Of a DNA stretch of 64,000 nucleotides, positions 31,403-41,948 are shown piece after piece. The notes beneath the pieces are model-generated. The model was not told the origin of the DNA. It made no database searches and was given only the letters and a program-made list of their open reading frames with translations. The stretch lies in NCBI GenBank assembly GCA_019915015.1, contig JAHBBC010000002.1, positions 2,542,001 through 2,606,000 on the forward strand, in the 5' to 3' direction. The position numbers and the translations under genes were made by a program. The DNA is from Auriscalpium vulgare. Taxonomy: Eukaryota > Basidiomycota > Agaricomycetes > Russulales > Auriscalpiaceae. Position 1 is the stretch's first letter, and each line of letters begins with the position of its first letter.

Positions 31403-34400
31403 ATGCACAAGGGTAAGGAACGTACTAAGACGACCCCGGTGAGTGTAGAGCGGGCAACGGCAACTGAGCAGCGCCTCACCTAGATGTGTAACACTGTAAC
31501 AGTATCAATCTCGCAAAAGAAAGGTCCCTTGCCCGTGCTCGAAATGCCTGGGCGCCATAGTTCCTGCATACACCCGGGAAGAGCACGCCAAGAAGGCGGC
31601 ATTGAGCCTACTCCGTGCGCAGTCAACCAGCAAGACACGGGCAGTACGAGTGGAAGACACGATACGCTTCAAGGCCGCATTGAGCGCTCCGGCGAGCGCT
31701 TCGGACAGCATGGAACGTGGCAGCTCAAAAGCGGCCGGTGTTGACGCTCAACCATCAAAAGCGAGCGTCGTCGCCGTCGATGCTCTGCATCCAGTACAGT
31801 TCTCGACACCTAGATCCCTTGTGAGTCATTTGGTCAGCTTCATGGTGTCCAGAGAAGACTTAAGTATGTTTGTTAGTGTGAACAGCTCGAAGAGTCGCCG
31901 GTTTCTGATGGATGCGTGTCTGCACGGGCAGATTCGAGTCCGTACCTTCGGGGACTCAGCCCATTGCCCTCGGATGCTGACGATGTTGTGATGGACTCGG
32001 AAGACTATGCTGGTATGTTCTAATCACTTGTAGAGATTAGCTGTGGCACTCACTCGGCACTCAGACAACGAGATGCCGCTATTCAACGAGGAGACACCGC
32101 TACTTCAAAACAACGAGACTGTGACGCCGCTACTCGACCACGAGACCGCACCGCTACTTGACGACAACATTCCAGCATCCCCAGAGCCTCAGGCTCTCGA
32201 ACCTGGCGCGTCAACCCAGACTATGCACGTTGGCGAGACCCGAGAAGTTGTGGAAGACAACTTCCATGGCAACGGTGCAAACGGTACGCCACCGTCAATT
32301 CCTCTCGTATGTCTAGCTCACTGTAAATTAGGGACTATTCCTGCAGAAGGCGAGATGATCTTCGACTGCCCCACACCGCCTCTCGCGCAAGATGTTCTAG
32401 TCGAAGCATCCCCTCATTGGTTCTGGCGTATCATCCTTCTACTCACGTCCTGGCTTCATGTTCACTACCATCTGCCCCATCTTGGCTGCATTCTCATCCT
32501 CAAGATCCTCAGGCTTATTTTTGTGGCGCTCGGAGCTCTCCAGCGCGAAGACAAGGTTCCCGAAACTCTAACGACAACATTTCGTCGGTTAGGCCTTGTC
32601 GACATATTTCAAATACATCCTGTTTGCGAAAAGTGCCACCGCATCTTCCCCCCCGACGTGTCGACGACTGCGCGGTGTTCTTACTGCGGTGAACCTCTGT
32701 TCAACATTGTGCCGGCAGTCCCGGCGGCGGGTACTGGGCCCCAAGGTCAGAGAAAACAAGCTAAGACCCGCGCGACGCCCAAACTGCAGTGCCCGCAGAA
32801 CCCTCTCTCGAGCAGTCTCGTCCGTTTCCTCTGGCAAGATGACAACGAGAAGTTGTGCGACGAGTGGAGACACCGCGTACAGACGGCTGGTAAGAAGTCG
32901 TGCATCCAAGATGGCGAGATCTGGAATACGCTCCCCGGCCCCGACGGTAGACCTTTCTTCGACAACACCGGCGGACGGCCTCACGAAGATGAACTACGCA
33001 TCGGCATCACACTGGGTTTTGACGGGTGCGTGCTCGTCAACGGTTTGTCAACTGTGCCAATTGCTGACGTGATGCGGTCAGCTTCGGATATGAACGCAGT
33101 CAGCAATCTGGCTCGCACAGCTCTGGTGCACTTTCCAGCGCAATTGCCAACCTACCGACGCACCTGAAATACCGACCGCGAAATCTTCAACTGTACGGGC
33201 TCACGCCGGGACCCAAGGAGTTTACATCGGACGAGCTTCAACTCTTCATGGCAAACTACGTGACAGATCTCTTGAAGCTGTACGACGAGGGAATATTCAT
33301 CAAGACACCGCTCTACCCTGCCGGTAAATGTTCCCTATATCTGGGCTAAGGACAGCTGTCTCACTCTATGACAGGTCGTCGCATTCGAGTCATTCTCGTT
33401 GCGGTGTGTTGCGACCACCCTGCGATGTGCCGCGTGTGTGGGTTCGGTGATCATCGGAAGGAGGAAGGGTTCTGTTCACGGTGTCACATTGCGCACAAGG
33501 ATCTTCGCACACGTGCAGGCGTGCGGATTGACGGTATTATCTGCTGCGTATTGTGTCAGCAATCTCATCTCACCATGTGGTGTATAGGCTTTCAACCTCG
33601 TAGCGGCCAAGACCACCGGGAAAAGGCAGCCGCTTACGCAGAAATTGACGATGATCCAAAGGAAAGGGAGGCATTCTTCAAACAGCACTCGGCACGGTAC
33701 TTCGAGCTGTCTCGCCTGCCGTACTTTGATCCCGTCCGGATGACGGTCTTTGATCCGATGCACAACATCCTACTTGGTCCGTGTTCTGTTGTGTCCCACT
33801 TATCGACTGCGCTAACAACCTGTTGTATAGGTATTGTGAAGACGCATTGGTACAACAGCTGGGTGCAAACGAAGGCGCTTCGTGAGCGAACACCCAAAGT
33901 TGCGCGAGAACTAGATCAAATACACAACTACCTACGCGCGTTCGAGATGCCGGGCTGGGTCGCGCGTCTTCCTCAACAGGTCGGCTACCCAGCTGGCGGC
34001 TCACTCAGCGCCGACGAGTGGAAGGGCATGGCCACAGTGTATGGCCCGCTTGTCGTAGGTGACTAGCATCATAATATTCAACCCATGTTCTTAACGGTGT
34101 CATTCGTCCAGATTCCTTTTATATGGGATGAGTGGTACCCCGCTGCCGTAGCCGACAACAAGAAGAAGGTCGAAGCATGGCGCAAGCGTGAGGATGCACG
34201 TCTGCGACGCATCGCATCGGGCAGGGCAAAAGAGGGCGACATGGTTGCCGAGCCGGTGCCGCGGCAGCGTATGCTACACGGCGATGATGACAATTTTCTC
34301 CAGCTTGCCGCATTTTTGAAGGTCATTCTCGGGCGTACCATATGGGACAATGACATACCACATGCCCGCGAGCTTCTCCAAGACTACCTCTATGGGTTCT

Positions 34401-35736
34401 TTGAGGTATGTGCCGTTGCTTCTAGATGTATACTTGACTGACGGCAACCGGAACAGCGTCATCCTGACGACATCAAGCCTAATCACCACTGGGTAACTCA
34501 CATTTTCGATCAACTTCGTGACTACGGCCCAGTCTACGGCTTTTGGACGTTTATATTTGAACGTCTGAATAAAGTCTTGAAGAGCTATTCAACCAACAAC
34601 CACAGCGGAGGCGAAATAGAGGTTACTTTCATGCGGGCTTTCATGCGCGATGCAACCTTGCGCCAGATGGCACGTGTACTTGGCGCAGTTGCTCTCTATC
34701 CACTGACTTATTTATATCCTAGCTGAGTTCTATCCGGTCGAGCACTCTTGAAAATGGCGGCGGCAACCTGAGCACGCAAGACGAGTGCCTCCTCGACTCC
34801 ATCAAGCTCATCCTGGCCAGCGACGGCGACAACCGCGGAACAGTTGCGGCGCTTGCGCAACAAGTTGAAGGCCACATTATGGAATGTAAGTACACCTTTA
34901 CCGTTGCTCATATAATCATACTGACGGCCGTACACTGTTGTCGAAGTGAGCACACGTTTTTCAGCCGGACCATATAGGCAGCAAGTTCTCAACCGACAAG
35001 AGCAACGCGGCCTCTTAGAATATTATTCAACCATGCACCCCGATGCACGAATTTGCGACCCCAGCGACGCTGATGCGCCTCGGCATGCTAACTTTCTGTA
35101 CTCCCAGGCAAAATTTCATGAGTATGTCATCCTGGAAGGACGACGAGTCACGCCGTCGTCGTCAATGACCAACGCACCGAACTCAATTGTGCAAGTTAAT
35201 ATCAACGGTGTTATCTCTGTTGGACAGGTCCTTGGCATTGTTACTCATCGTCAAAGGGATGTCGAAGTAGACACGACACTTGTTCGTATGGCCTGGTTTC
35301 GACCTTTACATGACGCGCCAACAAGTCACTGGGATCCTTAGTGAGCTCTTGTAATGCATATTTGATGTATACTGATGCACGACGTAGCCCCGAGCTCGAA
35401 GTTGACTTCTGGGAGCATGGCCGCTTTCTCACCAGGGAAGATGACGGCCCTGCCGAATACGTACCTGTAACCTCAATTGTCTCCCAAGCATGTCGCGTCA
35501 CCATCTACCGGTACTCTCCCCGCACGCAGGACCATGACGACGAAGACGACGACGATGAAGACGAAGCATCCGAGGGAACACCACTCTGGATCACGATAGG
35601 GCTCACTCGCGTACGAGAGCCTATATTTATTCACGGATGGTTGCTAACAAAACCCGGGACTCGGACAGGATGTCCCCATCTGAATGTCCGGGCCTACTTG
35701 TCTACGTGCTCAACTAGGCATTACGCTCCGCACTGA
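31403..35736 (+). CDS. tnp2-like: Tnp2-like CACTA transposase (spliced)
   Basis: ATG 31403 begins a 12-codon exon (MHKGKERTKTTP, to 31438). A GT-AG intron leads to an exon with a cysteine motif, VPCPCSKCLGAI, the usual fungal Tnp2 N-terminus. An acidic exon (MPLFNEETPLLQNNETVTPL) and a four-cysteine segment (CEKCHRIF...CSYCGEPL, about 32623-32690) come next. The core contains ELRIGITLGFDG, NLPTHLKYRPRN, GLTPGPKEF, IKTPLYPAGRRIRVILVAV and CDHPAMCRVCGF. The D-x-MH motif is FDPMHNILLG at 33746-33775, followed by IKPNHHWVTHIFDQLRDYGP and FIFERLNKVLKSYSTNNHSG. This is the conserved order of Tnp2-family CACTA transposases (DDE class). The C-terminal exons are acidic (DDEDDDDEDEA). The last frame stops at 35736, overlapping the end of the convergent gene by about 23 nt. 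I did not verify every intron, so I cannot say it is intact. Confidence 0.82.
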
Positions 35737-37283
35737 ATTCCTCAGGGTCCTCCGGCTTCGCAAAGAGGTAAGCACCCGGGTGCGCGGCCATGTAAGTCTT
35801 CAACCATTCCGTGTCTAACATGAACGGATAGACGGGCACCGCAGGGGGATTCTGCGTGAGACGACCGAGGTTCACGCGTTTGGTTGTGATGCGCCGTGCC
35901 TTGCCGTTCGTCTTGCGCTGCTCACGGCGAAGGGTGTCGAGCTCGTCAATGATGTCATTGACCTGCCCATTTCAGTATGTCAAGAGATCAGTCGGACAAC
36001 TAGAAATGCAGATGACATCGACACATACCTCCTGGGTCCTGTAGGCGGGCCTGCGGACTTCCCAGACGGGCACGCGGTCATCCTTCTCCTCTTTTGAGAG
36101 CCGTGCCGCCGCAGAAATCTCATCGCGGTGAGTGCGTCGCTTGCCTTCATCATCTGTGTCCAGCCCTGACAACTCATCGGACATCCAGGCGGCCTCCTCA
36201 AGAACAGCGGCCACATTCTTCTTATGCTTGACCAGGTAGGCCGCGAGCACCTTTGCACGATCTTCCTGGAGCTAAAGATGATATGCATTTTAATTAAGGT
36301 GATGCTCGCTACAGCACAATCACGTCAACTCACGGCCTTTTGGCGCTGCGCGCGCCGGTTCATCGCTTTCTTCAAGGCACGCTTCTTTGCACGAACGGGG
36401 TCACTTGCGGTGTTGCGCTGGCGGCGCCACTCACGGTAGTTGTCTTTTCCGAACGCCACCAGATCCTTTAGCGTGAACGCGACACTCTTGTGCGTCAAAG
36501 TGCACGATTCCTTGTCCTATTCTCAATGACATAAGCACAGGCCGCGTGGATAGGGGGTAGCAGAGGACGAACCGTCTCAGTCTGCTCTCTCCAGACAATA
36601 TCAGCTGCCCGCTGGATGACCAGCTCGTTCGCCATAGCCGTCACATCCTGCGAGAAGTCAAAGCGGAGGAGCTTCTTCTCTGCGGTATCCTCGTCATCGG
36701 ATGCAGGAAGTTCGACATCTGATTCGCTGTCACTGCCGTTGTCGTCGTCGGGCTTCACGCCAGTGCCGTTACGTTGGATGCCGGTAAGTAGCATGAGCTG
36801 TGTCTTGACCAGTGCCTACTCATCCTTAGTGAGTGTGTTGCATAGTTCCTTGAGCAACGAGCGCACCTTCAACTCAGCCCGAACGGTGATCTGCTCAGCC
36901 GTTAGATTCTCCTTGGCCCCGCTCAGAATCCTATCCGGAGCCCTGCCCTTGGTCCGCACTCTCTTCGCCCTTTTACTCCGCGCCTCATCATTGCCGTCAG
37001 CACCGTCGTGGGCGGCGTCCTCGGAGTGTGCCCTCTTTAGCTGCGCGATTTCTGACTCGACGGCGGTGAGCCGCTGAGAAAGGGACTGTATGTCCGCTAC
37101 CAGAGCAAGATCTGGCTGGATTACGGTGTCGTCAGCCGGCGTTGCAGTCGCGCTGGCGGCCGGTGGAAGAGCCAGATGGCTCATCAAAGCCGCAATGGCT
37201 TGCGGAGACCACCCAGCGAGCGGGTGGTTGTCTGGCTGCGGGAACGGAGGGCCTTGAGGGCCGGGATTCGGAAAGTTGGGCAT
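35714..37283 (-). pseudogene. CACTA element accessory protein, with one in-frame stop
   Basis: From ATG 37283 the frame reads MPNFPNPGPQGPPFPQPDNH, then a predicted coiled coil (ADIQSLSQRLTAVESEIAQL) and a basic block (RSKRAKRVRTKGRAPDR). It reaches TAG at 36816-36818. The same frame continues directly after this stop (ALVKTQLMLLTGIQ, then an acidic stretch and FDFSQDVTAMANELVIQRAA) with no convincing intron, so one nonsense change, for instance CAG to TAG, has cut it. Further exons follow (about 36270-36033: KVLAAYLVKHKKNVAAVLEE; about 35963-35714: VNDIIDELDTLRREQR to EFSAERNA). Placement and features (coiled coil plus basic region, convergent with the transposase) parallel the accessory gene of element Y. 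Function is inferred only from that parallel. Confidence 0.6.
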
Positions 37284-37837
37284 GGAGGAGGTAAGTCTTC
37301 GACGTGGCTTGAGAATGAGGACAGGATGATAACACACTACTCGCAGGATGTTTTGGACGGTCCCGATGCCGGACGGAGATCAGTACAATATGGCATGGAA
37401 TGATGGGGGCATATGGACACTCGATCGATCATACCTGTTGCTACCAAGCTAGTGCTCGACTTAATCTTAGGCTATGTGACCTTTCCAGCATACGGGGGAG
37501 GTGGAGCAGTGAGCATTGTGCAGCTCAAGTAACATGAGTGTAAGTAGCTCAGGATAGCCGACATAATGAACACGAGAGCAGCTGTGCGAGCAAGCATACA
37601 TCATGCGTGAACATGTCTGGCTAATCAACGTTGCCAGGGTTATGATCGAGCTCTGTGCAAGTGTATAAGCCTAACTCCGACACCCCATATTGCCAGGAGA
37701 CATTCCGAACGTCGGAGATGTTAGGTTATTACCAGTATCCTCAGCTATCCCAAGGCATAATTTAGCCTACATATCACAACGTTCGTACAGATCTGTCAGC
37801 TACACTATCCGTAGATTACCAAACCCTCCGCAGCCGG

Positions 37838-37852
37838 TCGTAAAACGCGGTG
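37838..37852 (-). repeat. right terminal inverted repeat of CACTA element P
   Basis: TCGTAAAACGCGGTG, inverse of 30967-30981 with one mismatch, followed by ACT (37853-37855). Confidence 0.9.
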
Positions 37853-37860
37853 ACTGTCAT

Positions 37861-40800
37861 TACGATTCCCTTGAATCGTTTCTTATGTAAGCACCAGTCG
37901 CCGTTTTTGGACCCCCATGCAACTTTCATCTTCCCCCCCATATATAGCTATTTGTTCACACGGTCCAATTTCCCTAGCAAACACAATTCCCCCTCTTCGC
38001 ACTTCAAAAGACTCCCGTTTCAGACAGTATTTCGCATTTTTTAAGCTAACTAGAATAGATATGCACATAATTTCAGTGGCTCTGAAGTCAGAAGAAAATG
38101 CTCCATAATTGCCATTTCCGGTAAATAATTCCCACGCTTGATCCCATGACGTCAGTCTCGGATGCACAGCACAAGTGCACTCGGAAACTACGTCATTCCT
38201 CTCTACTCCGGCTACTGTACTACCCGGACTCGATTACCAATCTTTTCAAAACTGTTTATAATAGGAATTGAACTGCAAACCTTCAAGTTTAGAAGACTAT
38301 ACAGTGCAGATACCACTAGACTACAGAGCCATTGACAATATATACATCAATACATATCTTATAGACTATTCCTCTAGGCTTTTCAAAGCATCTAAGTCTG
38401 TCACCTCCCCATTCGTGCATCCAGAAATCATGTCATGTCTGAGCTCTAGCCAAAGTACTACGCGGAGTGAAGTACATATAAGTGTTTCTATCAGAAATTG
38501 AACTGCAGACCATGCCCCTGATCAATACCTGGCGGCCTGTGCAAGCATGCGAGCGAGGCCGGCCAGGTATTAATTGGGGCATGGTTGAGTCCATGTTTCA
38601 TGGAGCAATGCACAATGTTGCTGAGCAAGTTCATGCACAGCGATGATGGGCACCCACATGTAGTATAGTGGTAATGTGTCAGATAGTACCAGATCCCTTG
38701 AGCGCTGAAGAGGGTACTGCAATGTGTGCGAGCGAGTGCCAGGCTCCCGAAGATGATCAGAGCGCGTCTCCGATGAGAGTAGGGAGGTGTGCAATCAGAG
38801 GTGATGGTTGGAATGCGTGATCAGTCGGAGAATCATCAACGAGGGGTTGGAGGAGAGGATGTGTGTTGCAAGCAACTGGGAACGACTGCACACTGCACTG
38901 TGTGCACAATCATCGAAATATGGTCAGAACAACAGAGAGGAGTGCAGACAACAACACTGAACCATTGCACTCATGTGACTAGTCAGAAGAGCAAGGGCAA
39001 TGGTTGGAAGACTAGGATGAGTAGTGTGACACGAGCGAGGGTGCAATCACTGCGGGACAAGAGCAATGCAACTGTAATAGCCGGTGTCGCAAGACAGTCA
39101 GAGCAACGTAGAGCTCGCACAACGGCTAATGGGATGACGATGGGACAAGATGAGACCCAGGAGAATAATAAGCTGACTGTGAGACAACTGTGACAGTTGT
39201 GTCACTGACATGTTGGATATCCTACTTATATTGTTCTCTTCCTACTCTTGTGATACCTTTGAATACCTTTGATTGCAACCCCACAGTGTTACTGGTTCCT
39301 TAGTCTGTATTTGTATTTACGCACCGCGGTTGCTTACTTAATATCATCCTTCTTGCCTTACACCCTCACCCAGCGTACTTCATCGAGACACTCCGAAAGT
39401 ACACATGAGGGATTAGGCATAGGACCCAGCTTCCTCGAGAGACAACGCCTGTCTCTCGTACCACTCACACATCCCGTCGTTCTGAAAGGACGACTCCCGG
39501 ACAGCTACATGTTGCCTTGCCCGGACGATGTTGGAATATCACGTGCATGTCGAGCTCAACGCCGCACCGGCATCTTCCGGGTACTGTACAGTACATACGA
39601 ACCTTATTCCGTGGACATGTAGCTAGCTCTTTTGCTACGATATCCCTTACGGATTACGCCCAGCTTCGTATACGCTACCCGGCGCTAATTCGAATATCCT
39701 TCGTTGTCCCTCATCGTCCTTGTGCGTGGAGCCGATCCTCAACAGACGACATGTCGCGTCACTGAATAGGTGACCCCAACGCCCCCAGTTGCTCACTTGG
39801 ACGGCTCTATGTTCCATCCAATCTCACGACATCTGTGACAAGTGGTTGGAACTCTGGTCCAAGCTTGCGAGCATTTAGAGAGACTAATCGGATGGTCGGA
39901 ACACTGCTGTGCGATGCTGCGACTCTGAAATTGTGTGAATGTTGACTTGTCAAAAGTGCGAAAATTGGCGAACGATTGCCTCGTAGCGCTGATGGGCACC
40001 CACAGGTAGTAGGGTGGTAATGTGTCAGATACCAGATCCCTAGAGCGCTGGTGAGGGTACCGTGATGTGTGCGAGTGAGTGTCAGGGTCCCGAAGACAAT
40101 CGGAGTGCGTCTCCGACGAGTGTGGGGAGGTGTGCGATCGGATGCGCCGGTCGGAATGCATGATCGGTCGGAGAATCGTCGATGAGGGGTCGGAGGCGCA
40201 GATGCCATGGTCGGAATGTGTGGACAAGTGGTGCGAGTGGTGCGATCAAGGCTGCGACCGCTGCGAGACGACAGAGTCAAGACTGCAATCTCCGAGGTCG
40301 CAAGACGGTCGGAGCGACGATGAGTCGTGCAGGCAACGACGCAGAGGCGTGTGGACGGTCGGAGGAGCGGGGGCGGTGGTCGGAAGATAGGAATGAGTGG
40401 TGCGAGCACGCCAATCGATGTTGCGATCGCTGCGGGACGAGCGGAACGCAACTGCGATCTCCGATGTCACAAGACGGTCGGAGCGACGAAGTGCGAGGGC
40501 AACGGCTAATGGGACGACGATGGAACAAGATGAGAGCGAGGAGAACGATAAGCTGAGTGCGGGACGACGACGACGACGACAAAGGCAAAGGCAAAGGCGA
40601 CAGAGCTAGCCTCGAGCTAACTATACGATAGAGACGAGGCGTTATGGGCGTCGAATGAGATCTGAACCGTGCGGGGGGAACCGAATCTGTATTGCAGCAT
40701 GGATGCGACCGCTATTTATACGTCTCGACCGCTACAGTACGAGTCCGATCAAGAATAAAGTCGGAACAAAGGAAAACGGTCGGAACAAAAGCAAACGATG

Positions 40801-41948
40801 GTGCGCAAGTCGCACATGATACAGACAATGGAGGAGAGTCAATAGAACATATCAGAAGGTCTGCGAGGCTGTAGAGAACAATGTAGAGCAAGTGATCAGC
40901 GCTGTCAGAAGGGCAGTGCAAGCGCATGGAAATGATCTGCGCTGTCAAGAAGTGTGGGAGAGACATCCTACAATGTCGAACAAGACAATACGACCAGAAA
41001 AGGAGACAATGGAGGTGTGGCGAGTGATGGAATGCACTCCGACTTGCAAGGGGGTCGCAGGTGAGTGTTGCGATCTTGCGAATCGTCGAACAGTCGGAAG
41101 AATGCTCCGGTACTGCGTGTGCAATGGTCGGAACTGTGGAGGGATAATCGGAGCGCTGGTCCGACCGCAGAACGATCGGGATCGAAGGAATGTGGCGCAA
41201 ACTCGAGAGCTGGGCTAGACAATGGTCGGAGGACAATGGCGCAACTGTGGGGGTACTCGGAAGTCGCAGAGACGTCGGAGAGACGTGGCGCACGTGCTGA
41301 AACGATGATCTCGATGATCAAATTGTCTAATGGAATTCCGACGCATTGTGACAACTGTGGGAGACGCTGTGCTCGAGGTCGCATGGCGGCAATCGAAACG
41401 ATGAGCGAGTGGTTGGATGACTGCGTGTGATGCGTGCGACGGAGTTGCTGGTCCGAGCGTGGTGTCCAAGGTATGATTCCGATTGCGCGACAGCTCTGCG
41501 AGACTCCAACGGTCGGAACTCTGGCTCCAATCTTGCGAGCGGTCGGAAGAACTAATCGAGTGGTCGGAGTACTGCTGCGCGACGCTGTGATCTCCGGAAT
41601 TGTGTATCTGTCGACTTGACGAAAGTGCGAAAATTCCGTAACGATCGCCTCGCAGCGCGGGGCGAGGCGTATCAGCGCAGAGCGAGGAGTATCAGGGCTA
41701 CCCATGATGCCACAGATTGAACTTTAGATATGACTGAGACAGGTCAATCTTTCACTTGCATATCACTACCTTCAACACCATTCACTATTCTCAGTACATG
41801 CAGACTCTCTACTGCATTTCAAACTCACATCAAGTAGAGGTTGTAGCCGCAGCAAATGGATACTAACATTAACTACATAATGATATTCACAAACCATTAG
41901 AAATGGAATCGTACCTGCCGTGCTTAGCACCGGCCCACTACCAGCAAG
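37861..41948 (+). mobile_element. insert Z, candidate non-autonomous Helitron2/Helentron-like element
   Basis: This 4.1 kb insert begins TACGATTCCCTTGAATCGTT, close to the minus-strand start of X. The inverse TACGATTCC lies at 41905-41913, not at the right end; 35 more bp follow it, holding the bulged hairpin GCCGTGC-TTA-GCA-c-CGGC (41917-41934). The pairs differ from X but the pairing and bulge are kept. It interrupts gypsy gtcat-ggcacg, with at most the single T repeated. Near its left end, 38021-38060 is the inverse of a segment near the start of X (agctt...aaatgcaaaatac), as expected if both elements share their 5' ends. The interior (38500-41700) is degenerate repetitive DNA rich in ggtcgga, and its long frames are artefacts of that repetition. 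No Rep/helicase gene was seen. It lies 5 bp beyond the target duplication of P. Confidence 0.52.
38258..38331 (-). repeat. tRNA-like (A/B box) unit in Z
   Basis: On the minus strand TAGTCTAGTGG (38322-38312) resembles an A box and GCAGTTCAATTCC (38275-38263) a B box, 47 bp apart, like a tRNA-derived SINE head. A related B-box-like piece recurs near 38495-38510. Two further A-box-like units (tagtatagtgg at 38661, tagtagggtgg at 40006) sit in a repeated segment beginning gatgggcaccca. None folds into a full tRNA. Confidence 0.4.

Larger units (their letters stand above)
30967..37852. mobile_element. CACTA-type DNA transposon P, 6.9 kb
   Basis: The terminal inverted repeats match at 14 of 15 bases: CACTGCGTTTTACGA at 30967 against CACCGCGTTTTACGA read inwards from 37852. 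They are flanked by the 3 bp duplication ACT (30964-30966, 37853-37855). The target is the RT gene of segment C; the empty site is seen at 24680 (gcgctactgtcatgg). The element holds a Tnp2-like transposase (+) and a convergent accessory gene (-), the same plan as Y with unrelated sequence. It has a nonsense codon in the accessory gene and one mismatch in the ends, so it is older than Y. Confidence 0.88.

Noticed and set aside
39807..41293. Long minus-strand frames in Z (39807-40451, 40712-41293, 40968-41705)
   Set aside because: They are Ser/Arg/Thr-biased and arise from degenerate ggtcgga-type repeats; homologous repeats in X have no matching frame.
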